A stretch of 44,707 nucleotides of DNA from Methanocellales archaeon (lineage in GTDB: Archaea; Halobacteriota; UBA148): the NCBI GenBank assembly GCA_030019435.1, contig JASEEV010000012.1, positions 1-44,707 of the forward strand. Reading direction: 5' to 3'. Under the pieces are notes generated by a model that did not search any database, was not told the DNA's origin, and saw only the letters and a program-made list of their open reading frames with translations. Numbering within the stretch: position 1 is the stretch's first letter; each line of letters opens with the position of its first letter. This document shows, in pieces, positions 14,593 through 22,149 of the stretch. The translations under genes were made by a program, and so were the position numbers.

Positions 14593-16846
14593 ATCGGTGC
14601 AAACGACGTTGGAAGGTTTTCCCGTAGAGGTGATGCCCAAGGTCAGAACATCAGACGGGCACATGCTAAAATGGGACAGGGGGGCAATAGTGAGGCAACT
14701 GCTAAGGGAGAGCAAGCTTGCTGAGAAGTTCTATGGCATCCCTCCCATCGATGAAGACACTGCGATGAAAGTTGCAAAGGAAGCAGAAAAACGGATAAAA
14801 TATATGGGTGTAAAATCTCTATCCGGTCCACTGGTAAGGGAGATCGTGAACGTCATCTTGCTAGAGGATCACCACATCGAATGGCGAAATATTTCCACGC
14901 GCGTCGGTACGCCTGTGTACGATGCACACATGATCGACGTAGGCGATGGTTTTGAATCGCATGAGAATGCGAATCTACAGGATAATGCGGAGACTTCACA
15001 CAAGAAGAAGGCTGACAAGATATCCAAGGAGCAATATCTCTTATCACTCCCCCCTGGGTTGGCTGACGCACATATAAAGGGCGATATCCATATTCATGAT
15101 CTGGAGTATCTGGGCACGAGAAGTTTTTGCCAAGACTGGGATCTGCGATACTTCTTCTATTATGGTCTGATGCCAGATGGTTCCGGAACGAAGGCAAGCG
15201 TCGCCGGCCCAGCGAAAAAAGCAGAGGTTGCTGTGCTACATGCCGTCAAAGCGTTGGGCAGTGCACAGACCAACTTTGCAGGCGGCCAGGGTTTCTACAA
15301 TTTCCTAACGTTTCTTGCCCCTTATCTTGAGGGACTGAGCTATGAGGAAATCGAGCAGCTCATGCAGATGTTCGTCTATGAGATGACGCAGATGATGGTA
15401 GCTAGGGGTGGTCAACTCGTTTTCAGCAGCGTGCAGCTAACGCCTGGCGTTCCAAAGATCTGGAGGGACAAGCCGGTGGTATATAGAGGAAGAATATGGA
15501 ACGGTGAGCAAGCTCCGCTAAGAACATATGGCGAGTTCGAGCGTGAGGTCCGCCTGGCCTTCAAAGCGTTGATGAATGTCATGCTAGATGGAGACTATTG
15601 GGGCAAGCCGTTCAACTTTCCAAAGCCCGAGATCTCCATCGAGCCAGATTTTATGGTTGAGGGCGAGGAGCTTAACAATCCAGAGTTGCCCACCTATGAT
15701 GAGCTATATGACCTTGCTTTTGAACTAGCAGCAAAATTTGGCGCCCCATACTTTGACAACCAGCTACCAGAATATAGGGGTGCAGGAAAGGGTATTTCAT
15801 GTTACCAGTGCTGCGCCTATCAATTTTCATCGTTGCCAGATGACGAGGAGTTTGAGAGTAAACTTCTTTTCAAAGATGGCAGGCATTTCTCCATGGGCGG
15901 ATGGCAGGTCGTTTCAGTCAATTGTCCCAGGGCGGCGTATAGGGCAGATCACGATGATGTGCGCTTGTATGAGGAGCTGAAACGGCTGATGGATATAGCT
16001 GTAGAGTTGTTCAAGGTCAAGAAAAAGTGGATGGACATCATCATCAGGAACAACAGGATGCCATTTGTCACACAAAGACCAAAGGATCCCATGACGGGTG
16101 AAAAAGGTGATATAGCCGTTTATACATCCGATCTAGTTTACATCATTGGCGTTGTTGGGATCAATGAGATGGTTCAGCACCATCTGGGCAAGCAATTGCA
16201 CGAACCTGGTGCGAAAAAACTTGCCATCAGGGCGATGACAGAAATGGAGCTCTATGCCAAGGAGCTGAGCCAAAAACATAACATGAACATCGTGTTAGCT
16301 AGAACTCCTGCAGAATCGTGTGCACAAAAGTTTGCAGTGGCAGATATCCTGCATGATGAATTCGCACCCTTCGCAACGAAAGTCGTCAAGGGCAATCTGG
16401 AGAAAGCCAAAGCTCTAGCAAAAGAGACGAGAGATCTGCCAATCTATTACACCAACGGAACGCATGTTTTTCCAGGAGCAAACATCTCTCTCATCGATAG
16501 GATCGATATTGAGCATGTGTTCTTCCCCATAGTGGATGGCGGCAACATTCTCCATGTATTCATGGGTGAATCCTCCCCTGACCCGAGAGGACTGAAAGCT
16601 CTTGCGTTGAATATCGCGAAAAACACGCAAGCGGGCTACTTCGCTTTTACGAAGGACATGACCGTATGTATGGACGATTTTCATGTCGCATCTGGATTGC
16701 AAGAAAAATGCCCCAATTGCTCTTCTGAGAACGTTGAACATCTATCCCGCGTAACTGGCTATATCCAAGCCGTCTCAGGATGGAATGCTGCCAAAAAGCA
16801 GGAGTTAATGGATAGGAAAAGGTATGGCGCTGAGGAGCTGAGATGA
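14585..16846 (+). CDS. nrdD: Anaerobic (class III) ribonucleoside-triphosphate reductase
   Basis: A 753-residue glycyl-radical enzyme that makes dNTPs from NTPs. An N-terminal ATP-cone-like region (VRTSDGHMLKWDRGAIVRQL) precedes the ten-stranded barrel with GDIHIHDLEYL, ISCYQCCAYQF and a C-terminal radical loop SRVTGYIQAVSGWN with Gly725. The C-terminal zinc site normally has four Cys; here C695, C709 and C712 are present but the fourth position is Asp698 in TVCMDDFHV, so the site is altered or uses another ligand such as His700. The redoxin gene overlaps upstream, fitting the methanogen subclass that uses NrdH. The activase gene nrdG is displaced to 21419. Confidence 0.95.
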   Translation: MHRSVQTTLEGFPVEVMPKVRTSDGHMLKWDRGAIVRQLLRESKLAEKFYGIPPIDEDTAMKVAKEAEKRIKYMGVKSLSGPLVREIVNVILLEDHHIEWRNISTRVGTPVYDAHMIDVGDGFESHENANLQDNAETSHKKKADKISKEQYLLSLPPGLADAHIKGDIHIHDLEYLGTRSFCQDWDLRYFFYYGLMPDGSGTKASVAGPAKKAEVAVLHAVKALGSAQTNFAGGQGFYNFLTFLAPYLEGLSYEEIEQLMQMFVYEMTQMMVARGGQLVFSSVQLTPGVPKIWRDKPVVYRGRIWNGEQAPLRTYGEFEREVRLAFKALMNVMLDGDYWGKPFNFPKPEISIEPDFMVEGEELNNPELPTYDELYDLAFELAAKFGAPYFDNQLPEYRGAGKGISCYQCCAYQFSSLPDDEEFESKLLFKDGRHFSMGGWQVVSVNCPRAAYRADHDDVRLYEELKRLMDIAVELFKVKKKWMDIIIRNNRMPFVTQRPKDPMTGEKGDIAVYTSDLVYIIGVVGINEMVQHHLGKQLHEPGAKKLAIRAMTEMELYAKELSQKHNMNIVLARTPAESCAQKFAVADILHDEFAPFATKVVKGNLEKAKALAKETRDLPIYYTNGTHVFPGANISLIDRIDIEHVFFPIVDGGNILHVFMGESSPDPRGLKALALNIAKNTQAGYFAFTKDMTVCMDDFHVASGLQEKCPNCSSENVEHLSRVTGYIQAVSGWNAAKKQELMDRKRYGAEELR

Positions 16847-16968
16847 CATATTTTTGTACAAAATATCAACGGAAGCTTGCACCCAAGGAAATCAGAGAGC
16901 ATGATTGTTTCAACATGAAAAAAGGGGTAAATAAGGACAAGATGTGCTCGAAGTTGGTGATTTTCTAG
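16843..16968 (+). CDS. Possible 41-residue Cys-containing protein coupled to nrdD
   Basis: An ATG overlapping the nrdD stop codon (ATGA) opens a 41-codon frame ending at TAG 16966-16968. The peptide begins MTYFCTKYQRKLAPKEIREH and continues with DCFNMKKG and KMC, giving three Cys and one His in a spacing that could bind metal. The overlap implies translational coupling. No family is recognised. It may be a small zinc-binding partner conserved after nrdD, or a chance frame. Confidence 0.4.
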   Translation: MTYFCTKYQRKLAPKEIREHDCFNMKKGVNKDKMCSKLVIF

Positions 16969-16991
16969 AGAAATTTCAGGAGACGAGTCGC

Positions 16992-17189
16992 ATGCCATGG
17001 CAAAAGGGAAAATCCAGAAGAAGGTACAACGCTGCCAAAAAAAGTTGGAGCACAAGACGATGGAGAGAGGGTATAAGAGATGTGGTTGAAGGAGCCTTAA
17101 GCTTCTTCCACGAGGTTATAGGAAAAGCTCTCTCTGCAAAGAAAATAGTTGAAGGATCGTATAAAATCGCTAGATCATTCCGTAAGTAA
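16992..17189 (+). CDS. Small basic hypothetical protein
   Basis: A 65-residue frame starting at ATG 16992 after AGGAGACG; a GTG at 16944 would extend it to 81 residues. The first 30 residues are strongly basic (WQKGKSRRRYNAAKKSW), followed by a possible amphipathic helix (VVEGALSFFHEVIGKALS). No family is recognised, and the reading could be chance. Positions 17190-17315 hold nothing I can identify. Confidence 0.3.
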   Translation: MPWQKGKSRRRYNAAKKSWSTRRWREGIRDVVEGALSFFHEVIGKALSAKKIVEGSYKIARSFRK

Positions 17190-17315
17190 TCATGATTGGA
17201 TAAACAAGAAGTATCCAGATGCCCAGGTATTCTCTCCGATCCACTGAATTCATCCTAGACCTTAAACAGAAACTTGAGAGTGAAAAAAGGTTAAGTAACA
17301 ATGTGCATCTGATAA

Positions 17316-17528
17316 ATGAGGTATTATATGGAGTGTTCATCATCACTGATAACTTCTAAAAAAGTCAATCAAATAAATATATCAGATTACTTCAGCCGGC
17401 TTGAAGTAGAAGAATCTTGGACTTTTGAAGAGCTATCGAGGAAGGACACGCTGTATATAACTCACGACTATCATAGATATCCTGCTAAATTTATACCACA
17501 ACTCGCAAGTCGCTTGAAAAGAGGTTGA
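17316..17528 (+). pseudogene. N-terminal fragment of a DNA methyltransferase
   Basis: A 70-codon frame ending at TGA 17526-17528. Residues 45-65, with TLYITHDYHRYPAKFIPQL, match the conserved N-terminal block of a group of SAM-dependent DNA methylases, in which the DPFxGxGT SAM motif normally follows about 20-30 residues later. Here the frame stops after ASRLKRG, so no SAM site or catalytic motif remains. It directly precedes the restriction gene with 4 bp between. It is probably the stump of a methylase replaced by, or recombined with, the complete one at 18416; a retained short regulatory peptide is less likely. Confidence 0.6.
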
Positions 17529-17532
17529 TAAC

Positions 17533-18414
17533 ATGAAAGAGTTATGGGATAAGGAGCAAGAGATCAAATTCTTTACTGAGGCAAGGAAGTTTGCCGCACC
17601 AGAGCAACTTTTCTATGTTAGTGATGATGGTAGGTATTACGCATATTGGCCCAAAAGCTATAAAGGGGTTAAAACGACCTTACAGGCGAGAAATGCCTTA
17701 ATAGGGAGTTTCACTGAGAAATGGAGTGCTGACTTACTTGAAGACTTTGTACAAAGTAAAGGTTACTATGTTGTTCAGGGAGCTATATGTGATGAGATAG
17801 GTTTACCCAAACGTTCTAGTGCCGATCTTGTGATTAGTAGAACTAAGAATATCAATCAAAGAGCAGAAGATATTTTGATAATTTTTGAGGTAAAGATGTC
17901 TGTCGTTTGGAACTGGGAGTTGAAACTTAAAAACGATAAAGAAGGTTTGGTTTGTCTGGGAAACTACAAAACACATCAAGGTAATCCAGGACTTCTAAGG
18001 TCTGATTCTATGTTGAAGGCCATTGGTAAAAGTATAAATATAAGGGTCTCGAGCATTAAAGCTTCAAAAATTCCGATCATCGTCTTGGGGAATACTCCCA
18101 TCACAAACAACTACTATGAAAAGGTTGATCATTTAAGAAGAAGCGGTGTTATTCAGGGATTTTGGTCAGTAAACCCTAATCCGTTGGATAACGATGGAGA
18201 AAACATAAAGAATACTGAGGGATTAGGTTTTTACCGCTTTGATGCTTACAATGAATTGATAGATAAATTGGATGAATTGCTTCGGGAAGAAAGGGAATTC
18301 TTTTCAAGTATGAGAACAAAAAGTGAACTTGGGAGAATAATTGAAATTGCTAATCGAGAAGACACTTATGAGAGAAAAGCAGAAAAATTCTTATCATTAA
18401 TAAGAGGGGTTTGA
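17533..18414 (+). CDS. Predicted type II restriction endonuclease (PD-(D/E)XK)
   Basis: A 293-residue protein. The nuclease core shows Asp98 in RSSADLVIS and Glu119-Val-Lys121 in ILIIFEVKMSVVWNW, the D...E-x-K arrangement of PD-(D/E)XK restriction enzymes. Its downstream neighbour, 1 bp away, is a complete DNA methyltransferase, which supports a restriction-modification pair. The recognition sequence cannot be read from the protein. The gene is AT-rich with AAA/TTA codon preference unlike the nrd genes, a sign of horizontal transfer. The start ATG follows GAGGTTGAT. Confidence 0.75.
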   Translation: MKELWDKEQEIKFFTEARKFAAPEQLFYVSDDGRYYAYWPKSYKGVKTTLQARNALIGSFTEKWSADLLEDFVQSKGYYVVQGAICDEIGLPKRSSADLVISRTKNINQRAEDILIIFEVKMSVVWNWELKLKNDKEGLVCLGNYKTHQGNPGLLRSDSMLKAIGKSINIRVSSIKASKIPIIVLGNTPITNNYYEKVDHLRRSGVIQGFWSVNPNPLDNDGENIKNTEGLGFYRFDAYNELIDKLDELLREEREFFSSMRTKSELGRIIEIANREDTYERKAEKFLSLIRGV

Positions 18415-18415
18415 A

Positions 18416-19465
18416 ATGAAAAGGTTCAAAAGAAGGGGTACCGAAACAAGTTCGTTTGGGGTATCCGCAAGAATAAATCACGATTCATCTAAATTTTATA
18501 ATAGCAGATTATACGAAGGAGTGGCATCAAAAAAACAGGTGAGATTTGTAGAAAATAAAATTAATCAGAAATTCTTGAATAAAGTTTTTTGTAAAAGCAG
18601 TGAAAAAATGGAAGAATTGCCAGATTGTAGCATTCATTTAATGGTAACTTCCCCTCCATATAATGTTGGCAAAGAATATGACGAAAACTTATCACTTGAT
18701 GAATATCTGCAGTTATTGGGAGATGTCTTTAAAGAAACATATAGAGTTTTGGTCCCAGGAGGTAGGGTGTGTATAAATGTAGCAAATTTAGGAAGAAAAC
18801 CATATATTCCGCTACATAGTCACATAATTAAGATAATGTGTGACTTGGGTTTTTTCATGCGTGGAGAAGTCATCTGGGATAAAACTGGTGCTGGAACATC
18901 AACTGCTTGGGGGAGTTGGCTATCGGCTAGAAATCCGATTTTGAGGGATCAACATGAATATATCTTAATATTTAGCAAAGACGATTTTACGAGAAAAAAT
19001 CCAGAAAAAAGAAGGAGTACTATTTCAAAAAAGGAATTTCTTGAGTTTACAAAAAGCGTGTGGACTTTTCCACCAGAATCTGCCATAAAAGTAGGCCATC
19101 CAGCACCATTTCCTGTTGAACTCCCGTATAGGTGTATCCAGCTATATACATTTGAAGGAGATGCTATTTTAGATCCATTTGTAGGTAGTGGAACAACTTG
19201 TATTGCAGCGATAAGAACAAACAGAAATTTTGTAGGATACGATATAAAGAAAGAGTACATCGAGATAGCTAACAAAAGAATTAATAAGGAACTAAATCAA
19301 GCAAAGATTACTAAATTTAATAATCGGGGAGAAATCCAAAAAGGTAGCGGTGAGCCCGCCACGGAGAAGCAGAAAAAATTTATGAAGGACCTTGGGATAG
19401 ACTTCCCTGAGGGCGTGACTAAACAAGAGGCCAGCAGGCTAATTGAAGTGAGGGTAGGAAACTGA
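18416..19465 (+). CDS. DNA methyltransferase (beta-class, N4-cytosine or N6-adenine)
   Basis: A 349-residue modification enzyme. Motif order is catalytic first: TSPPYNVGKEYDE (residues 78-90), then the SAM-binding DPFVGSGTTCIAAI at 253-266 and FVGYDIKKEY, the beta-class arrangement. SPPY is common in N4-cytosine enzymes but also occurs in adenine enzymes. The N-terminus SSFGVSARINHDSSKFY is a typical block of archaeal and bacterial type II methylases. Residues 314-345 (EKQKKFMKDLGIDFPEGVT) form an extra C-terminal module resembling short helical segments at the ends of other DNA-binding proteins. It should protect host DNA against the nuclease encoded 1 bp upstream. Confidence 0.88.
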   Translation: MKRFKRRGTETSSFGVSARINHDSSKFYNSRLYEGVASKKQVRFVENKINQKFLNKVFCKSSEKMEELPDCSIHLMVTSPPYNVGKEYDENLSLDEYLQLLGDVFKETYRVLVPGGRVCINVANLGRKPYIPLHSHIIKIMCDLGFFMRGEVIWDKTGAGTSTAWGSWLSARNPILRDQHEYILIFSKDDFTRKNPEKRRSTISKKEFLEFTKSVWTFPPESAIKVGHPAPFPVELPYRCIQLYTFEGDAILDPFVGSGTTCIAAIRTNRNFVGYDIKKEYIEIANKRINKELNQAKITKFNNRGEIQKGSGEPATEKQKKFMKDLGIDFPEGVTKQEASRLIEVRVGN

Positions 19466-19506
19466 AGTATGAATAGATCATCTGAGACTTTTCGGATAGC
19501 AAATGT

Positions 19507-19521
19507 AACCTTTTAAAGGTT
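19507..19521. repeat. Palindrome after the methyltransferase gene
   Basis: AACCTTT-T-AAAGGTT is a perfect 7-bp inverted repeat with a single central base, 42 bp past the methyltransferase stop. It is followed by an AT-rich tract. It may take part in transcription termination or mark the end of the acquired module. The rest of 19466-19592 holds nothing recognisable. Confidence 0.35.
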
Positions 19522-19592
19522 TAATAAATATCTACATCCAAAACGCCTAATTTTAAAGCCCTACTTAACTTTACATTCAATACGAACGAAAA

Positions 19593-20078
19593 TCAACTCA
19601 TCGCAATCCAGAGCACTAGAGACCAAAACACCAGATTGTTGAGAATGGGGTTTATCCTTATCTTGCGTCCCCCAAAAAACAGCCACTTATGAGAGGGGAC
19701 CAACCATTCATGGGGAAAAAAGGGCTTGGGCAAAACTATGAAGACCTCCGTAGCAGCTCGTTTTAGCTCCCTCTCTGCATCTTCTGGATCATCGACATGC
19801 TCTAATACGCATGTGCAAACGGCTGCACCAAAACTCTTATTTTTGAATGGAAGTCGGTGAACGTCACATTGCACAAAATCCTTCACCTTTCGCGGGGCGA
19901 TATCACAGTTGACATCACCAAAGTCTGAGAAACGACAGCCAACGTTTAAGAGAGATTCGCTCATCTCATCACAACGCTTTCTTGCTTTACGGGCGATGAG
20001 CTTTTTTTCACAATATGCGTACAAGTAAGGGATTGCGAGAATTCCCACGACAATCGTAAGCCAAACTAGCATGGTCAT
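19593..20078 (-). CDS. Membrane-anchored SAM methyltransferase-like protein, degenerate
   Basis: A 161-residue protein. Residues 3-25 form a hydrophobic anchor followed by a basic stretch (KKLIARKARKR). The rest resembles the class I methyltransferase fold (SLLNVGCRFSDFGDVNCDI, VQCDVHRLPFKNKSFGAAV, LEHVDDPEDAERELKRA). The SAM-binding GxGxG is reduced to GCRFSD, so cofactor binding is doubtful. Length is short for the fold, ending soon after strand 5 with another hydrophobic segment. Substrate unknown. It lies in the accessory stretch between nrdD and nrdG, 21 bp downstream of the THUMP gene on the same strand. Confidence 0.6.
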   Translation of the reverse strand: MTMLVWLTIVVGILAIPYLYAYCEKKLIARKARKRCDEMSESLLNVGCRFSDFGDVNCDIAPRKVKDFVQCDVHRLPFKNKSFGAAVCTCVLEHVDDPEDAERELKRAATEVFIVLPKPFFPHEWLVPSHKWLFFGGRKIRINPILNNLVFWSLVLWIAMS

Positions 20079-20099
20079 CTTTTTTTCAAACTTTCTATA

Positions 20100-20648
20100 T
20101 TAAGGTTGTCTCATCTTCAAACGACTTTCCCTTCTATAGAGTTTCTGTTCTCTTTTGTTCAGTACGGAAATCATGGCGACAGGGCTGAGCAAAGTCACCA
20201 GAACAAGTTTGTCTGGATTTTTAAGATCTACTGAGTGATGAAATCTCTCCTGAATTGCTCTCCCGAATTCCCTTGTGATTATGCTTGAATGTAGATTCGT
20301 TCGACGTTTCCGTACCTTTACCCCGAATGTCTCATTTTGACCTATCTTGTCGCAAGCAAGCTCCAACATCGCTTTCTTGATGTCATCATATTCCTCCCTC
20401 ACCATTCTGTCTATTGGCAGGATTGTATGAACATGATCTGGATTTTCCATCCACATCTTTTCTGCCAACTCATGAGGCTCTACCTCTAAGAGGAACACAC
20501 CTCCAGAGTTCCATCCCCAATTCCTGAACTTCGGGTCCTTTCCGACGAAGCGCCTGATCATCTTTCGTATGCGAGCTATGCAGTATCTTTGAGAGTATGT
20601 GGGGTTGAAAGTCACAAATATCATCATAAAGATAAATAAGAACCTCAT
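20100..20648 (-). CDS. THUMP-domain RNA-binding protein (COG1818/Tan1-like)
   Basis: About 182 residues. The C-terminal 80 residues show a THUMP pattern: GVKVRKRRTNLHSSIITREF, GRAIQERFHHSVDLKNPD and KLVLVTLL. The N-terminal MRFLFIFMMIFVTFNPTYSQ is probably a first beta strand rather than a signal peptide. THUMP domains bind tRNA acceptor stems; Tan1-type stand-alone proteins assist tRNA cytidine acetylation. Function here is inferred from the domain. ATG 20648 is preferred over TTG 20654. Confidence 0.65.
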   Translation of the reverse strand: MRFLFIFMMIFVTFNPTYSQRYCIARIRKMIRRFVGKDPKFRNWGWNSGGVFLLEVEPHELAEKMWMENPDHVHTILPIDRMVREEYDDIKKAMLELACDKIGQNETFGVKVRKRRTNLHSSIITREFGRAIQERFHHSVDLKNPDKLVLVTLLSPVAMISVLNKREQKLYRRESRLKMRQP

Positions 20649-20694
20649 GAGCAAACACTTTTTCGTTTTACCATCAGGAATGTTTTCGAAAAAG

Positions 20695-20732
20695 TTATAT
20701 ATCTTTGTTTACATTATTGTATATATGGTGGT
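20695..20732 (+). promoter_or_regulatory. vapBC promoter and ribosome-binding site
   Basis: TTATATATC at 20695-20703 is centred about 39 bp before the vapB ATG, and GGTGGT at 20727-20732 is a ribosome-binding site. A palindromic TTTTCGAAAA lies just upstream and could take part in autoregulation, which is usual for VapBC, but this is only positional. Confidence 0.5.
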
Positions 20733-20737
20733 TAAAC

Positions 20738-20953
20738 ATGGCTGTATTAAGTGTACGTGTACCCGAGAACATCAAAAAAGAGATGAATAAACTTAGATAC
20801 GATTGGCCAAATTATATCCGTTCCTGCATGGAATCCAAGATTCGAGAACTGAAAGCACGTAAAGCATGTGAGAAAATCGATGAGATCAGGAGCAAGACTG
20901 AGTACGGAGTGTTCAACAGCGCAAAAGCCATTCGTGAGGACAGAGATTTATGA
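20738..20953 (+). CDS. vapB: VapB-type antitoxin (ribbon-helix-helix)
   Basis: A 71-residue protein. Residues 2-10 (AVLSVRVPENI) form the DNA-binding ribbon, followed by a helix (KKEMNKLRYDWPNYIRSCM). The C-terminal part is charged and probably wraps the toxin. The start at 20738 is used because it places the ribbon at the N-terminus and has GGTGGT before it; upstream in-frame codons would add a hydrophobic stretch. It overlaps the toxin gene by 4 bp. Confidence 0.85.
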   Translation: MAVLSVRVPENIKKEMNKLRYDWPNYIRSCMESKIRELKARKACEKIDEIRSKTEYGVFNSAKAIREDRDL

Positions 20954-21372
20954 GAGCCATCATCATCGATGCAAGTGTTGCAGTAAAATGGTTCAACCAA
21001 GAAGAGGACACAGATAAAGCACTGATTCTTCGCGAGGAACATATCGATGGCATCAAGATGCTGTGTGCACCCACACAGCTCACCTATGAAGTATGTAACA
21101 CGATCTGGAAGAACACTCAAATACCCGATGAAGATGCAGAAAAAGCTGCAGGGGCATTGAATGACCTAGGCTTGAACTTGACCCAGCCAGAAAAAGAAGA
21201 TCTGGCGAGAACAATGTCAATCGCCAGAGAAAAAGACGTTACATTCTACGATGCAAGTTATATCCAACTTGCAGAGAAACTAGGTACCACACTTTATACA
21301 GCAGATCAAAAACAATATGAAGCAGCTAGGGAACTTGTGGAAACGAGACTTCTCAAGGAAGCAAGGATTTAA
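20950..21372 (+). CDS. vapC: VapC-type PIN toxin
   Basis: A 140-residue PIN domain. Acidic residues are visible in IIIDASVAVKW (Asp7), TQLTYEVCNTI, TFYDASYIQLAE and LYTADQKQYE. VapC toxins are Mg-dependent ribonucleases, inhibited by the partner antitoxin. The ATGA overlap with vapB supports coupled translation. The gene ends 46 bp before nrdG. Confidence 0.88.
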   Translation: MRAIIIDASVAVKWFNQEEDTDKALILREEHIDGIKMLCAPTQLTYEVCNTIWKNTQIPDEDAEKAAGALNDLGLNLTQPEKEDLARTMSIAREKDVTFYDASYIQLAEKLGTTLYTADQKQYEAARELVETRLLKEARI

Positions 21373-21418
21373 AGCATTAAGAGCCATAAATTGAGGGCCA
21401 AGGAAAGAGCGTGATCTG

Positions 21419-22144
21419 GTGGAAGTAAATTTTGGTGGCATCATCCCAGTATCGACGGTGGATTGGTATGGAAAAGTATCCATGGTGATCTTCTTCAGAA
21501 AATGTCCGCTGAGATGTCCATATTGTCAGAATTATGCACTTCTTGAGGGCGATGAATTCGTCGACATACAAGAGATAGAATCAGAGATCGAGAAGGCAAA
21601 GGATTTTGTGAATGCAGTGGTCTTCTCTGGTGGGGAGCCTGCGATGCAATTCGAGCAGATGAAACGTTTGGCTGATTTTGCAAAAAGGTGTAAACTTTTG
21701 GTGGGCATTGAGACCAATGGATGCTATCCCGAGCGGCTGAGAGAGTTGATCCGTATGAAATTGGTCGACGTGATCTTCTTGGACGTAAAAGCGCCGCTGT
21801 CGGATCCAGAGCTCTATGCTAAGGTGAGCGGAGCAGATGGCAAGAAAGTGGTATCATTGGTGAGAAAATCGTTGGAGATCTGTAAGGATCGTCTTGAAGT
21901 GAGAACGACCGTCTTTAGAGGACTTGTTTGCAAGAAGGAGCATATTAAAGCCATTGCAGAGGAAATTCCGCCTGTAACCTACGTGATTCAGCAAGGCAGA
22001 CCTGAGCAAGGACCGAGCGAAGAATTAAAGCGATATGATGCGCCTAGCAGAGATGAACTTATGGAGTTGGCAAGGGTTGCAAGGCAATTCTTAAGTCATG
22101 TCAGAATAAGGACAAAGGAGTTTGGAGAGGAGGTCATCACATAA
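21419..22144 (+). CDS. nrdG: Anaerobic ribonucleotide reductase activating enzyme (radical SAM)
   Basis: A 241-residue radical SAM protein. The 4Fe-4S site is C29-x3-C33-x2-C36 in RKCPLRCPYCQNY, followed by the SAM-binding glycine motif VVFSGGEPAMQ. The archaeal form of NrdG cleaves SAM to abstract hydrogen from the C-terminal Gly of NrdD. The homologue of nrdD lies at 14585-16846, separated by about 4.6 kb of accessory genes, and no other activase is seen there. Start is GTG 21419. It could serve another glycyl-radical enzyme, but none is present in the window. Confidence 0.82.
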   Translation: MEVNFGGIIPVSTVDWYGKVSMVIFFRKCPLRCPYCQNYALLEGDEFVDIQEIESEIEKAKDFVNAVVFSGGEPAMQFEQMKRLADFAKRCKLLVGIETNGCYPERLRELIRMKLVDVIFLDVKAPLSDPELYAKVSGADGKKVVSLVRKSLEICKDRLEVRTTVFRGLVCKKEHIKAIAEEIPPVTYVIQQGRPEQGPSEELKRYDAPSRDELMELARVARQFLSHVRIRTKEFGEEVIT

Positions 22145-22149
22145 AGGTA

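Noticed and set aside
20585-20654. Signal peptide on the THUMP protein
   Set aside because: The hydrophobic start is better read as a first beta strand; a THUMP RNA-binding protein is expected in the cytoplasm.
16842-21418. Insertion sequence carrying the accessory genes between nrdD and nrdG
   Set aside because: No transposase or integrase gene, no tRNA attachment site and no convincing terminal repeats are visible, so a named mobile element cannot be claimed.
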